Both the position numbers and the translations under genes were made by a program. The notes under the pieces are model-generated. The model saw only the letters and a list, made by a program, of their open reading frames with translations, ran no database searches and had not been told where the DNA came from. This document shows positions 56,555-64,000 of a stretch of 64,000 nt of DNA, piece after piece (the first letter of the stretch is position 1; every line of letters begins with the position of its first letter). The stretch is from S015-6 sp964384945 (GTDB lineage Bacteria > Desulfobacterota > DSWW01): the NCBI GenBank assembly GCA_964384945.1, contig CAYLMK010000012.1:1-64000 (forward strand), in the 5' to 3' direction.

Positions 56555-58549
56555 ATGGAGGAGAGGGAGAGAGAAAGGGATGAACTCTGCATCAAGACCG
56601 TGCGCATGTTGTCCGTGGACATGGTGGAGACGGCGAAGTCAGGGCACCCCGGTCTTCCGCTCGGGGCGGCGGCCGTTGCCTATGTTCTCTGGACGAGGTT
56701 CCTGCGCCACAACCCGGCCAACCCGGCCTGGCCGAACCGGGATCGTTTCATCCTTTCCGCGGGGCACGGGTCCGCGCTCCTCTATTCTCTCCTCCACCTG
56801 ACGGGGTACGACCTGCCCCTGGATGAACTGAGGAGATTCCGCCAGTGGGGCAGCCGGACGCCGGGGCATCCCGAGCACGGGCTGACGCCGGGGGTCGAGG
56901 CCACCACCGGCCCGCTGGGCCAGGGATTCGCAATGGGCGTGGGTATGGCGATGGCGGCCCGCTTCCTGGGGGGCTCGTTCAACCGGGCCTCCTTTCCTGT
57001 GTTGGACCCTTACATATACGCCCTGGTTTCCGACGGAGACCTGATGGAGGGGGTGGCCTCTGAGGCGGCCTCCCTTGCCGGAACGCTCGGGCTCGGCAGA
57101 CTGATCTATCTCTACGACGACAACCGGATTACCATCGACGGGAGTACGGACCTGACCTTCCGGGAGGACGTGGCCCGAAGATTTGAGGGATACAACTGGC
57201 ATGTCCGGAGGGTGGACCGCGACACGGATCTGGAGGCGATCGCAGCGGCGATCCGCGAAGCCCGGCAGGAGGAGGGCAGGCCCTCCCTCATCCTTGTGCG
57301 CACCCACATCGGGTACGGAAGCCCCCGTCAGGACAGCCCGAAGGCGCACGGCGAGCCTCTCGGCCCTGAGGCGACCCGGGAGACCAAGAAGCGGGCGGAC
57401 TGGCCCCTCGAGCCGCCCTTCCACGTCCCGGAGGAGGCGCTCGGCCGGTTCCGGGAGGCCCTGGAAAAGGGAGCCCGTGCGGAGCGGGAGTGGCGAGAGA
57501 TGTTCGAGAGGTACAGGCGCTCCTTTCCGGAAGAGGCGGACCGATTCGATCGTCAGTTCCGTGCCGAACTGCCGGAGGGGTGGGATCTCGGTCTCCCGGT
57601 ATTCAAGGCCCAGGACGGGCCGATCGCCACCCGGGATGCGTCGGGGAAGGTCATGAACGCCCTGGCCGCAAAGGTTCCGAACCTGCTGGGCGGTTCCGCC
57701 GATCTGGCGGGCTCGGTCAAGACCCTGCTGGCTGGTCATGATGCCCGCAACATCCATTTCGGCGTCCGGGAGCACGCGATGGGCGCGATCGTAAACGGAA
57801 TGGCCCTCTTCGGCGGAGTCATTCCTTACGGGTCCACGTTTCTCGTCTTCTCCGACTTCCTTCGGCCGGCCATGCGGTTGGCCGCGCTGATGCATTCCCA
57901 TTCCCTCTTCGTCTTTTCCCACGACAGCATCGCGGTGGGGGAAGACGGGCCCACGCACCAGCCGGTCGAGCAGCTGGCGTCGATGCGGGCCATGCCGAAC
58001 ATGACCGTTCTCAGACCGGCGGACGCCAACGAAACGGCCGCCGCATGGCGGGTGGCGATCTCGAGGCCGGGGCCCACGGCGCTCATCCTGACTCGACAGA
58101 AGGTTCCCGTACTGGACGTCTCCGACAGCCTGCATCCGCATCCGATGATCCAGGGCGTGCCCAGGGGGGCGTACGTCCTGTCGGACTGCGCCGGAGAGCC
58201 CGAGGTTATCCTGATCGCGACCGGCTCGGAAGTGCACCTGGCCCTGGAGGCCAAGGCCATGCTTCAGGAGGAGGGGATCAAGGCGCGCGTCGTCTCCATG
58301 CCTTCCTGGGAGCTGTTCGCCCAGCAGCCCCCATCGTACCGGGACAGCGTGCTCCCGCCGGAGTGCAGGGCGCGCCTGGCCATCGAGGCCGGCTCGCCCG
58401 TGGGCTGGCACCGCTGGGTCGGCCACAACGGGGACGTGATCGCCGTGGACAGGTTCGGCGCCTCTGCTCCGGGTGAGACGGTTTACAGGGAGTATGGGTT
58501 CACCAACGAGAATGTGCTCGCGAAGGTGCGCAGGCTTCTTGGAAGGTAG
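56555..58549 (+). CDS. tkt: Transketolase
   Basis: The 664-residue TPP enzyme carries GHPGLPLGAA, the TPP-binding SDGDLMEGVASEAASLAG with DDNRITIDG, and the pyrimidine domain HFGVREHAMGAIVNGMALFGG plus FSHDSIAVGEDGPTHQPVEQ. It transfers two-carbon units between sugar phosphates in the pentose phosphate or Calvin-type cycle. Length is normal. GGAGGGAGG stands before the ATG. It follows copA by 86 bases and may read through from it. Confidence 0.95.
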   Translation: MEERERERDELCIKTVRMLSVDMVETAKSGHPGLPLGAAAVAYVLWTRFLRHNPANPAWPNRDRFILSAGHGSALLYSLLHLTGYDLPLDELRRFRQWGSRTPGHPEHGLTPGVEATTGPLGQGFAMGVGMAMAARFLGGSFNRASFPVLDPYIYALVSDGDLMEGVASEAASLAGTLGLGRLIYLYDDNRITIDGSTDLTFREDVARRFEGYNWHVRRVDRDTDLEAIAAAIREARQEEGRPSLILVRTHIGYGSPRQDSPKAHGEPLGPEATRETKKRADWPLEPPFHVPEEALGRFREALEKGARAEREWREMFERYRRSFPEEADRFDRQFRAELPEGWDLGLPVFKAQDGPIATRDASGKVMNALAAKVPNLLGGSADLAGSVKTLLAGHDARNIHFGVREHAMGAIVNGMALFGGVIPYGSTFLVFSDFLRPAMRLAALMHSHSLFVFSHDSIAVGEDGPTHQPVEQLASMRAMPNMTVLRPADANETAAAWRVAISRPGPTALILTRQKVPVLDVSDSLHPHPMIQGVPRGAYVLSDCAGEPEVILIATGSEVHLALEAKAMLQEEGIKARVVSMPSWELFAQQPPSYRDSVLPPECRARLAIEAGSPVGWHRWVGHNGDVIAVDRFGASAPGETVYREYGFTNENVLAKVRRLLGR

Positions 58550-58643
58550 CTTGCCGGGTGCCAGTGACCCCCGTGCCCCTCGCCACGCACGCAACCCGCC
58601 ATGGCGGCAGGCAGGGGCGGGGCCTGCCCGTTGACCCCCGCCC

Positions 58644-59405
58644 TCAGAGCGCCTTCACCGTCATCCCGCCGTCGATGACCAGCACGTTGCCGGTGATGAA
58701 GGAGGACTCCTCCGAGGCAAAGAAGGCCACCGCCCCGGCCACGTCCTCGGGCACGCCGAGCCTTCGCATTGGGATCCCCTTGAGCATCTTTTCCCGGTAT
58801 CGTTCGTCCTGCACCAGGGGCCCCAGCATCTCCGTCTGGATCGGGCCCGGGCAAACTGCGTTGACGGTCACACCGAACCGGGCGAGTTCCACAGCGTTCG
58901 ACCGGGTCAGGCCGATCACGCCCGCCTTGGTCGCGCTGTAGACCGGCAGGAGCCCGGATCCTCGAATTCCCTCCACGGAGGCGACATTGACGATCCTTCC
59001 TCGTCCCGATCCCTTGAGGTGGGGTGCGGCGGCTCGGGTGGCGCGGATGACCCCTACCAGGTTCACCCCGAAGACCCGCTCGATCTCCGGGTCCTGCACG
59101 GTTTCGATGAATCCCATGGAACCGACGCCCGCGTTGTTGACGAGCACGTCCAGTCCGCCGAATGCGGAAACGGCCTCTGCTGTCATGCGGTCCACGTCTT
59201 CCTGTCTTGCCACATCGGCCCGGACGGCCAGGCAATCGCCTCCCCCTTCACGGATGTTTCGGGCGACTTCCCGTGCACGACCCTCGTCCAGGTCCACGGC
59301 AGCCACCCGGCAGCCTGCCGCCGCAAGCCTCCGGGCTACGGCTTTCCCGATGCCGGATCCTGCCCCCGTGACCAGGGCCCGGACTCCCTTGAGATCAACC
59401 AACAT
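58644..59405 (-). CDS. Short-chain dehydrogenase/reductase
   Basis: The 253-residue SDR has TGAGSGIG (13-20), DVLVNNAGV, the catalytic Ser/Tyr/Lys as NVASVEG ... YSATK, and an Asp after the second strand (AAVDLDEGRA) that favours NAD(H). It resembles FabG and BaiA-type 3-hydroxyacyl or alcohol dehydrogenases. GGGGAGGAGC precedes ATG 59405. It follows the ABM gene by 67 bases; the two are likely one operon. Substrate unknown. Confidence 0.88.
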   Translation of the reverse strand: MLVDLKGVRALVTGAGSGIGKAVARRLAAAGCRVAAVDLDEGRAREVARNIREGGGDCLAVRADVARQEDVDRMTAEAVSAFGGLDVLVNNAGVGSMGFIETVQDPEIERVFGVNLVGVIRATRAAAPHLKGSGRGRIVNVASVEGIRGSGLLPVYSATKAGVIGLTRSNAVELARFGVTVNAVCPGPIQTEMLGPLVQDERYREKMLKGIPMRRLGVPEDVAGAVAFFASEESSFITGNVLVIDGGMTVKAL

Positions 59406-59472
59406 GCGCTCCTCCCCGCTCGCCTTGCCGGCGTCCCGCTCTTGAGGGTCCCGCATTCCTCCGGCGGCCCGG

Positions 59473-59781
59473 TCACCACCCGGAGCGATCGGCCGGTCGG
59501 ATCACCCGATGTGCGATTCCCTCCCTCGGCCGTGCCATCCAGGGAGCGACGGCCTCTCTCCAGGCGCGATAGTGCTCGGTTTCCTTGTGGGCGCCTGCCG
59601 CCTGCTCGGACGCATAGGCCTCGTAAAGCATGAACCTTGTGGGGTCGTCCCTGCACTGGAGAACGTCGAACCGCATGTTTCCGGGCTCCCGGATCGATCC
59701 CTCGTGGTTCCGGATCGTGGCCGCGATGAAATCCTCGATGTGCTCCTTCTTTACGTAAACGGTCACGCATGTAACGATCAT
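59473..59781 (-). CDS. Antibiotic biosynthesis monooxygenase (ABM) domain protein
   Basis: This 102-residue protein has the dimeric ferredoxin-like barrel of the ABM family: MIVTCVTVYVKKEHIEDFIAATIRNHEGSIREPGN, RFDVLQ, FMLYEAYASEQAAGAHKETEHYRAW. Relatives include LsrG, HmoB and small monooxygenases. In an anaerobe an isomerase or stress role is more likely than oxygenation. First gene of the ABM-SDR operon. Confidence 0.85.
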   Translation of the reverse strand: MIVTCVTVYVKKEHIEDFIAATIRNHEGSIREPGNMRFDVLQCRDDPTRFMLYEAYASEQAAGAHKETEHYRAWREAVAPWMARPREGIAHRVIRPADRSGW

Positions 59782-59818
59782 GGACCGCCCCCATTCCCAT
59801 GTCAGATGGTGGTGGGTT

Positions 59819-59847
59819 AGTATAGGAGGGAATGGAAGGAGGGTCAA
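59819..59847 (-). promoter_or_regulatory. Promoter of the ABM-SDR operon
   Basis: TTGACC (59847-59842), 17 bases, TATACT (59824-59819) on the minus strand. It overlaps the ribosome site of the divergent lipoprotein gene. Confidence 0.55.
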
Positions 59848-59852
59848 AGGGA

Positions 59853-61046
59853 ATGACAAGGAGATTCTTGCCTTTTTTTCGGTCCGTGGCCGCCCTCTGC
59901 ATGTTGCTTGCCGGCTGTGCGGCGGCATGCTGGCTGGGGTACGGGGAGGAATCCGGCTGGCGTGCGGAACCGCTTCCTGCATGGGAGCGGGCCTTTCAGA
60001 GCGCGGATCCGCGCTGGCGAGGCGGGGACGGGGCCTATTCGGTTCCCCTTTCGGGGTCCCATACCTTGTGGCTTTTCGGGGATACGCTGATTACGGAGCC
60101 TCACGCAGACGGACGGGAAGGGGCCAGGGTGATCCGAAACAGCATCGCCGTCCAAAAGATCGATGCGGGCGATCCCGGACCGATCGAATTCCTCTGGAAG
60201 GAGGGGGAGGAGGCTACGGAGGCCCCTTTTCCGCCGCCGCAGGGAACGGGGTGGCTTTGGCCGCTGAGCGGCGAACGTGTGGGGGCCTGCCTGCTTGTCT
60301 TTCTTGGGGAATTTGTGCGGAGCGATACCAAGCTGGGGTTTGAAACCTCGGGTGCCTGGCTCTTCCGGATCCCCGCTCCGGACGCCCCGTACGATGCCTG
60401 GGAGGTGGAACGGTTCCGGATTCCTTTTTTCGAGCACAGCCCGAACGGCGATATTCTCTTCGGCGTGGAAGCCATGTTCCATGAAGGCTTTCTTTACATC
60501 TACGGGATCCGGGAGGACTGGAGCCGCGGCGTTGAGGGACGAAGCCTCCTGGTGGCCAGAGTTCCCGCCGACGCCGTGGACAGGATGGATTTCTCGGAGT
60601 GGCGCTTCTTTTCGGGGGACGCATGGGTGGAGGACGCGGGCCGGTCGCAGGAACTCTTCGACGGAGCTGCGACCGAGATGTCTGTTACCTTCGTGCCGGA
60701 ACAGAACCGCTTCCTGGCTGTCTACACGCATTGCGGGCTCTCGGAAAAGATCCTTGCACGCGCGTCTGCCTCGCCGGAAGGGCCGTGGGGGGAACCGGCG
60801 GTCCTGTATCGGTGTCCCGAGGTCGCCTGGAGCAAGGACTACTTCTGTTACGCGGGGAAGGTGCATCCGGAATTGGCGCGAGGGGCCGGCGAGTGGATCA
60901 TCACGTATGCGGTCAATTCGTGGAACCTGGAGGACCTGGAGCGGGATCTGAGGATTTACTGGCCTCGGTTCATCCGTGTCCAGAGGCGCTGGAGCCCGAC
61001 CGGAGGGATTGATCCCTTTTGGGGCTCGAATGAATCAATACAGTGA
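59853..61046 (+). CDS. Lipoprotein with a DUF4185-like beta-propeller
   Basis: The 397-residue protein has a lipoprotein signal with a lipobox in CMLLAGC|AAA. The rest resembles DUF4185 and related glycosidase-like five-bladed propellers: LWLFGDTLI, RNSIAVQ, EAMFHEGFLYIYGIRE, MSVTFVPEQNRFLAVYTH, AGKVHPELARG and the final ITYAVNSWNLEDL. Such folds bind or cleave sugars outside the cell. ATG 59853 follows GGAGGGTCAAAGGGA; the in-frame ATG at 59832 is an alternative. No catalytic proof is visible. Confidence 0.72.
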   Translation: MTRRFLPFFRSVAALCMLLAGCAAACWLGYGEESGWRAEPLPAWERAFQSADPRWRGGDGAYSVPLSGSHTLWLFGDTLITEPHADGREGARVIRNSIAVQKIDAGDPGPIEFLWKEGEEATEAPFPPPQGTGWLWPLSGERVGACLLVFLGEFVRSDTKLGFETSGAWLFRIPAPDAPYDAWEVERFRIPFFEHSPNGDILFGVEAMFHEGFLYIYGIREDWSRGVEGRSLLVARVPADAVDRMDFSEWRFFSGDAWVEDAGRSQELFDGAATEMSVTFVPEQNRFLAVYTHCGLSEKILARASASPEGPWGEPAVLYRCPEVAWSKDYFCYAGKVHPELARGAGEWIITYAVNSWNLEDLERDLRIYWPRFIRVQRRWSPTGGIDPFWGSNESIQ

Positions 61047-61106
61047 AGAGTCGACCGGAGATCCGCCAGACGCGCCCGTTCTTTCGAAAACGAGGGATCC
61101 CTCGCC

Positions 61107-61766
61107 ATGCCCCTTACGAGCCGAATACCGTTGTTCCCGCTCGGGGTCGTCCTGTTCCCGGAGACCCTCCTTCCGCTGCACATTTTTGAAGAACGCTACA
61201 AGACCATGATCGGGGAATGTCTCGAGTCGGACAGGGAGTTCGGGGTGGTCTATTACAACGGCTCTGAAATGCGGTCCAAGGGATGCACGGCAAAGGTCAT
61301 CCGCCTGATGAAGCGCTACCCGGATGGGCGGATGGACATTCTGACCAAGGGGGAACGGCGGTTCACGATCGAGAGCCTCCAGGAGGAGAGACCTTATCTG
61401 GAGGGAATCGTCGAGTTCTTCGATGATGAGGATGAGCCTCCGACGGAGGAGATGGAGTCGATGGCCGCCGAGGGCATCGATCTGATGATGCAGGTCGAGG
61501 ACATTGACGGGAGACACATATCTCGCGAACTCGGGGCCCAGATCGGCCCGAAAGAGGCCTCCTTCCTGATGGCGTCAAGTACGGGGTTCACGCCCGAAGA
61601 GAAACAGGAATTCCTGGAGATGACCTCCACCAGCGACCGGCTGGGCAAGGGGGTTCGTTCGCTCCGAAAGATCCTCGAACGCGCCAGATTGCACAAGGAA
61701 ATCAAGAAGATCATCGGCGGGAACGGGGATGTGTACAGACTCGTCAAGAAGGCGAACCAGGGATGA
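61107..61766 (+). CDS. Lon-protease N-terminal (LON substrate-binding) domain protein
   Basis: The 219-residue protein is a free LON N-domain: IPLFPLGVVLFPETLLPLHIFEERYKTMI is the family's opening, followed by GCTAKVIRLMKRYPDGRMDILTKGERRF. No AAA or protease domain is attached. Free LON domains are thought to bind unfolded protein or act in regulated proteolysis. The C-terminal half is helical. It begins 60 bases after the lipoprotein stop. Confidence 0.88.
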   Translation: MPLTSRIPLFPLGVVLFPETLLPLHIFEERYKTMIGECLESDREFGVVYYNGSEMRSKGCTAKVIRLMKRYPDGRMDILTKGERRFTIESLQEERPYLEGIVEFFDDEDEPPTEEMESMAAEGIDLMMQVEDIDGRHISRELGAQIGPKEASFLMASSTGFTPEEKQEFLEMTSTSDRLGKGVRSLRKILERARLHKEIKKIIGGNGDVYRLVKKANQG

Positions 61767-61781
61767 CAGAGGAGGGCTATT

Positions 61782-62369
61782 ATGGTCGCCGTCAACTCCA
61801 CCATGCTCGAAATCGGGACCTCGGCTCCCTATTTTCGTCTACCGTCGGCCCAGGGCGAGATCGTATCGATCGAGGATTTCTCGCATGCCGGGGCGTTGCT
61901 GGTGATGTTCATCTGCAACCACTGCCCCTTCGTGAAACACGTGAGAGAAGAGATTGTACGAATCGCAAGAGACTATCAGGGATCCGGAGTGGCGGTGGTG
62001 GCCATCAATGCAAACGACTGGTCCGCCTATCCGGACGACTCGCCGGAGAGGATGGCCGAAGAGGTCCGCGAATTCGGATATCCTTTCCCTTATCTCTATG
62101 ACGAATCCCAGGAGGTGGCCAGGGCCTATCGGGCGGCCTGTACCCCCGATTTCTACCTGTTCGATGCAGGCCGAAGGCTTGTATACAGGGGCCAGCTGGA
62201 CGACAGCCGGCCCGGAAACCAGGTGCCGGTGACCGGCAAGGATCTACGCGTCGCAATCGACGCCCTGCTCGCAGGCAGACCCTTGCCGGACCCTCAGAGG
62301 CCGAGCCTCGGCTGCAACATCAAGTGGCGGCCCGGAAACGAGCCGGATTATTTCCAGGGCGGGCATTGA
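61782..62369 (+). CDS. Thioredoxin-like (AhpC/TSA family) protein
   Basis: The 195-residue protein has a thioredoxin fold with the redox pair C-N-H-C in VMFICNHCPFVKHV, the later cis-proline region AACTPDFYLFDAGRRLVYRGQLDD, and a closing LGCNIKW motif. This group of peroxiredoxin-like cytoplasmic proteins often ends with GCxIKW. It follows the LON protein gene by 15 bases. A disulfide reductase or peroxide role is expected. Confidence 0.88.
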   Translation: MVAVNSTMLEIGTSAPYFRLPSAQGEIVSIEDFSHAGALLVMFICNHCPFVKHVREEIVRIARDYQGSGVAVVAINANDWSAYPDDSPERMAEEVREFGYPFPYLYDESQEVARAYRAACTPDFYLFDAGRRLVYRGQLDDSRPGNQVPVTGKDLRVAIDALLAGRPLPDPQRPSLGCNIKWRPGNEPDYFQGGH

Positions 62370-62554
62370 CGGGTTCGGGCCTTCCCCGCCCCCTCCCCGA
62401 TGACGCCGCCCATGGCCTTGGGGCGCGGGCAAGGAGCCCTCAAGGGTGCACGCAGGGGCTGGCCATTTGTCGGGTTTTGTGAAAGAATGTGCGGCGTTTT
62501 TCCGGGAGAACGCGGATCAGAATCCAGCTTTCGGTCGGCAAGAGGAGTGAAAGG

Positions 62555-63049
62555 ATGTCAAACGCGCTCGTTGCTTACTACACGCAGACGGGGAACACGT
62601 TGAAGGTTGCGGAGTCCATCTACGAGGCCCTCTCCGGCGAGAAACGAATCAAACCTTTGCATGATATCGAATCCCTGGAAAACCATGATCTCGTTTTCAT
62701 CGGTTTTCCGATCCATAACCACAGTATCCCCAAGCCGGTTCAAGCCTTCCTCAAGAAGGTCCCGAAAAACAAGAAGATCGCGCTCTTCTGCACGCACGGC
62801 GCACTTACCGGCTCGAAGCTCTCCAGGGAAGCACTCGAACACGCAACCGTGCTCGCCTCCAAGGCCGTCCTGCTTGGTACCTTCGCTTGCAGGGGCAGGG
62901 TGCCGTACAGCGTGCTCGAGGCCTTGGAGAGGAAGCCTGAGCACAAGGCCTGGGCCGAGATGGCTGCCTCGGCCCGCAATCACCCCGACGCAACCGACCT
63001 GGAACAGGCCAAGGTTTTTGCAAAATGGATCAGGGATAAGAGCTTCTGA
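62555..63049 (+). CDS. Flavodoxin-family protein
   Basis: The 164-residue protein begins with ALVAYYTQTGNTLKVAESI, the FMN-phosphate loop of flavodoxins, then DLVFIGFPIHNHSIPKPVQAFL and ALFCTHGALTGSKLS. It resembles the flavodoxin-like domain of anaerobic electron carriers and FldA-type proteins. ATG 62555 has AGAGGAG before it. The gap upstream (62370-62554) shows no gene. Confidence 0.85.
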   Translation: MSNALVAYYTQTGNTLKVAESIYEALSGEKRIKPLHDIESLENHDLVFIGFPIHNHSIPKPVQAFLKKVPKNKKIALFCTHGALTGSKLSREALEHATVLASKAVLLGTFACRGRVPYSVLEALERKPEHKAWAEMAASARNHPDATDLEQAKVFAKWIRDKSF

Positions 63050-63111
63050 GGCTCGGGCCGTTCCAGAAAGTTTCCCTCGGCCATGGCTCTGCGAGGACGG
63101 CGCCGGTCTTC

Positions 63112-64000
63112 TCAAGCTTGCAGGAGATCCGCCAGGGCGCTGTCCAAGATGGGAAAGCGGAAAGAGAAGCCGAGGCCGAGAAGCCTCGTAGGAACAGCGC
63201 ATTGCCCCTGAAGAAACACCTCGGCGAACTCCCCGAGCGCAATCCGCAGGAGCGGGCCCGGTAGGGGCGGCAGGAAGGTCGGCCGGCGCAGCGCAAGCCC
63301 GATTGACTTGGTCAGATCCCGGTTCCGAACCGGGTGAGGGGCCGTGCAGTTTACGGCGCCGGACGCATCCTTCCGACCGATGAGAAAAAGAAACATCCGA
63401 ACGAGATCCGCCTCGTGGACCCAGGAGAACCACTGGTTCCCGCTTCCCAGGGGGCTTCCCAATCCCATGCGAAAGGCAGGGACCATCGATTTCAGGGCCC
63501 CCCCGCTGCGCCCGAGGACCACGCCGAGGCGGCAAAGGACCACCCGAGCCCCGCACTCGGCGGCCCTCCGGGCCTCGGACTCCCATTCCTGGGAGAGGGT
63601 TGCCAGAAAGTCGCGGCCCGGCGGGGCATCCTCCCCTATGCTTTCGTCTTCCCGGAATCCGTAATAGCCCGTACCTGAAGCGCTGATGAGAACTGTCTGA
63701 TCCGATTTGCCCCGGTCCATCGCCCGAACCAGGTTCCTGGTTGTTTCGATCCGGCTGTCGCGGATCGCCTTCTTGTTCGCAGCCGTCCACCTTCGGAAGA
63801 TCGAGGTTCCGGCCAGGTTGATCAGCACATCGTGCTCGCCCACACGCTCCTGCCAGGGACCGGGGATGGTCGGGTCTGCCAGAACGTACTCGAGGCCCTG
63901 CGCTTCCGGACGTCTTTTCCTTGCGCGCGTGATTACGGTAACCCGGTGTCCCTCGGCCAGGAGAGCCCGTACGAGAGAGCTGCCGACGAATCCCGTTCCG
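63112..64000 (-). CDS. TIGR01777-family (YfcH-like) NAD-dependent epimerase, 5' end outside the window
   Basis: The frame runs open to the last base and lacks its start. Read from the edge, GTGFVGSSLVRALLAEGHRVTVITR is the NAD-binding turn of an extended SDR, followed by DVLINLAGTSIFRRWT, SASGTGYYGFREDE and a C-terminal DUF1731-like end. This is the TIGR01777 family (YfcH, SulA-type epimerases), cytoplasmic, function uncertain. About 296 residues are visible, near the full length of roughly 300. Bases 63050-63111 hold no gene. Confidence 0.88.
   Translation of the reverse strand, partial: GTGFVGSSLVRALLAEGHRVTVITRARKRRPEAQGLEYVLADPTIPGPWQERVGEHDVLINLAGTSIFRRWTAANKKAIRDSRIETTRNLVRAMDRGKSDQTVLISASGTGYYGFREDESIGEDAPPGRDFLATLSQEWESEARRAAECGARVVLCRLGVVLGRSGGALKSMVPAFRMGLGSPLGSGNQWFSWVHEADLVRMFLFLIGRKDASGAVNCTAPHPVRNRDLTKSIGLALRRPTFLPPLPGPLLRIALGEFAEVFLQGQCAVPTRLLGLGFSFRFPILDSALADLLQA

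Noticed and set aside
1..64000. CRISPR arrays, tRNA or rRNA genes, transposases
   Set aside because: I looked for spaced direct repeats, cloverleaf-like TPsiC/anticodon patterns and DDE or recombinase motifs and saw none that I could support.

Overview
The window is GC-rich, densely coded bacterial DNA. The gene families suggest an anaerobic Desulfobacterota-type (deltaproteobacterial) chromosome: corrinoid proteins paired with UroD-like methyltransferases, indolepyruvate ferredoxin oxidoreductase, an NADH/iron-sulfur module of the HndABC/NuoEFG type, several AMP-forming acyl/aryl-CoA ligases, and a Gld-like ABC operon. This placement rests on family content only; genus and species cannot be read. 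No rRNA, tRNA, CRISPR array, phage or transposase gene was seen. The window is chromosomal in character (topoisomerase IV, transketolase), with patches of gene decay.

Layout. 0-0.6 kb holds gene remnants, including a YchF-type GTPase fragment that has lost its P-loop. 0.6-9.6 kb carries an HDOD signalling protein, a class II aldolase with an acyl-CoA synthetase, a frameshifted remnant of an old-yellow-enzyme gene, and a TetR-DUF1329-iron-sulfur flavoprotein-M24 (creatinase-like) run whose TetR frame reads into the next gene. 9.8-18.9 kb has two corrinoid protein/UroD-like methyltransferase pairs arranged around acyl-CoA and phenylacetate-CoA ligase family genes, probably for methyl-group removal and activation of an aromatic or other organic acid.

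19.0-29.5 kb is the most unusual part. It holds an ATP-grasp ligase, a fumarase/adenylosuccinate-lyase superfamily enzyme, three acyltransferases of GNAT or FemAB/CelD type, a stand-alone Mur-ligase domain resembling the C-terminal module of cyanophycin synthetase, an asparagine synthetase and a CapK/PaaK-type adenylating enzyme. They lie in four tightly packed transcription units. I infer an undescribed pathway that builds amide or peptide bonds, perhaps with aspartate as nitrogen donor.

29.5-34.6 kb encodes topoisomerase IV (parE-parC), a CvpA-like protein and a 45-residue membrane protein. 34.8-37.8 kb is a NuoE/F/G-like electron-transfer module without a visible terminal catalytic subunit. 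It diverges from a LuxR-type regulator with a nearly perfect internal domain duplication and a structured, T-tract-ended leader. 39.4-43.2 kb is iorA-iorB-arylacetate CoA ligase. 43.4-48.2 kb is an ABC transporter with GldG-like and DUF4340 partners. 48.3-56.5 kb carries a Tat-exported DUF362 protein, cysteine-cluster proteins, a GT39-like membrane glycosyltransferase, a 180-bp inverted-repeat element and a Cu(I) P-type ATPase. 56.5-64 kb carries transketolase, an SDR/ABM pair, a lipoprotein, a Lon-N-domain protein, thioredoxin-like and flavodoxin proteins, and an epimerase cut by the window edge.

Many transcription units share a clear promoter pattern, TTGAC(A/C/T) - 17 or 18 bases - TANNNT-like, recorded seventeen times. 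In two places promoters or ribosome binding sites changed the chosen start codon (capK-like gene, iorA).
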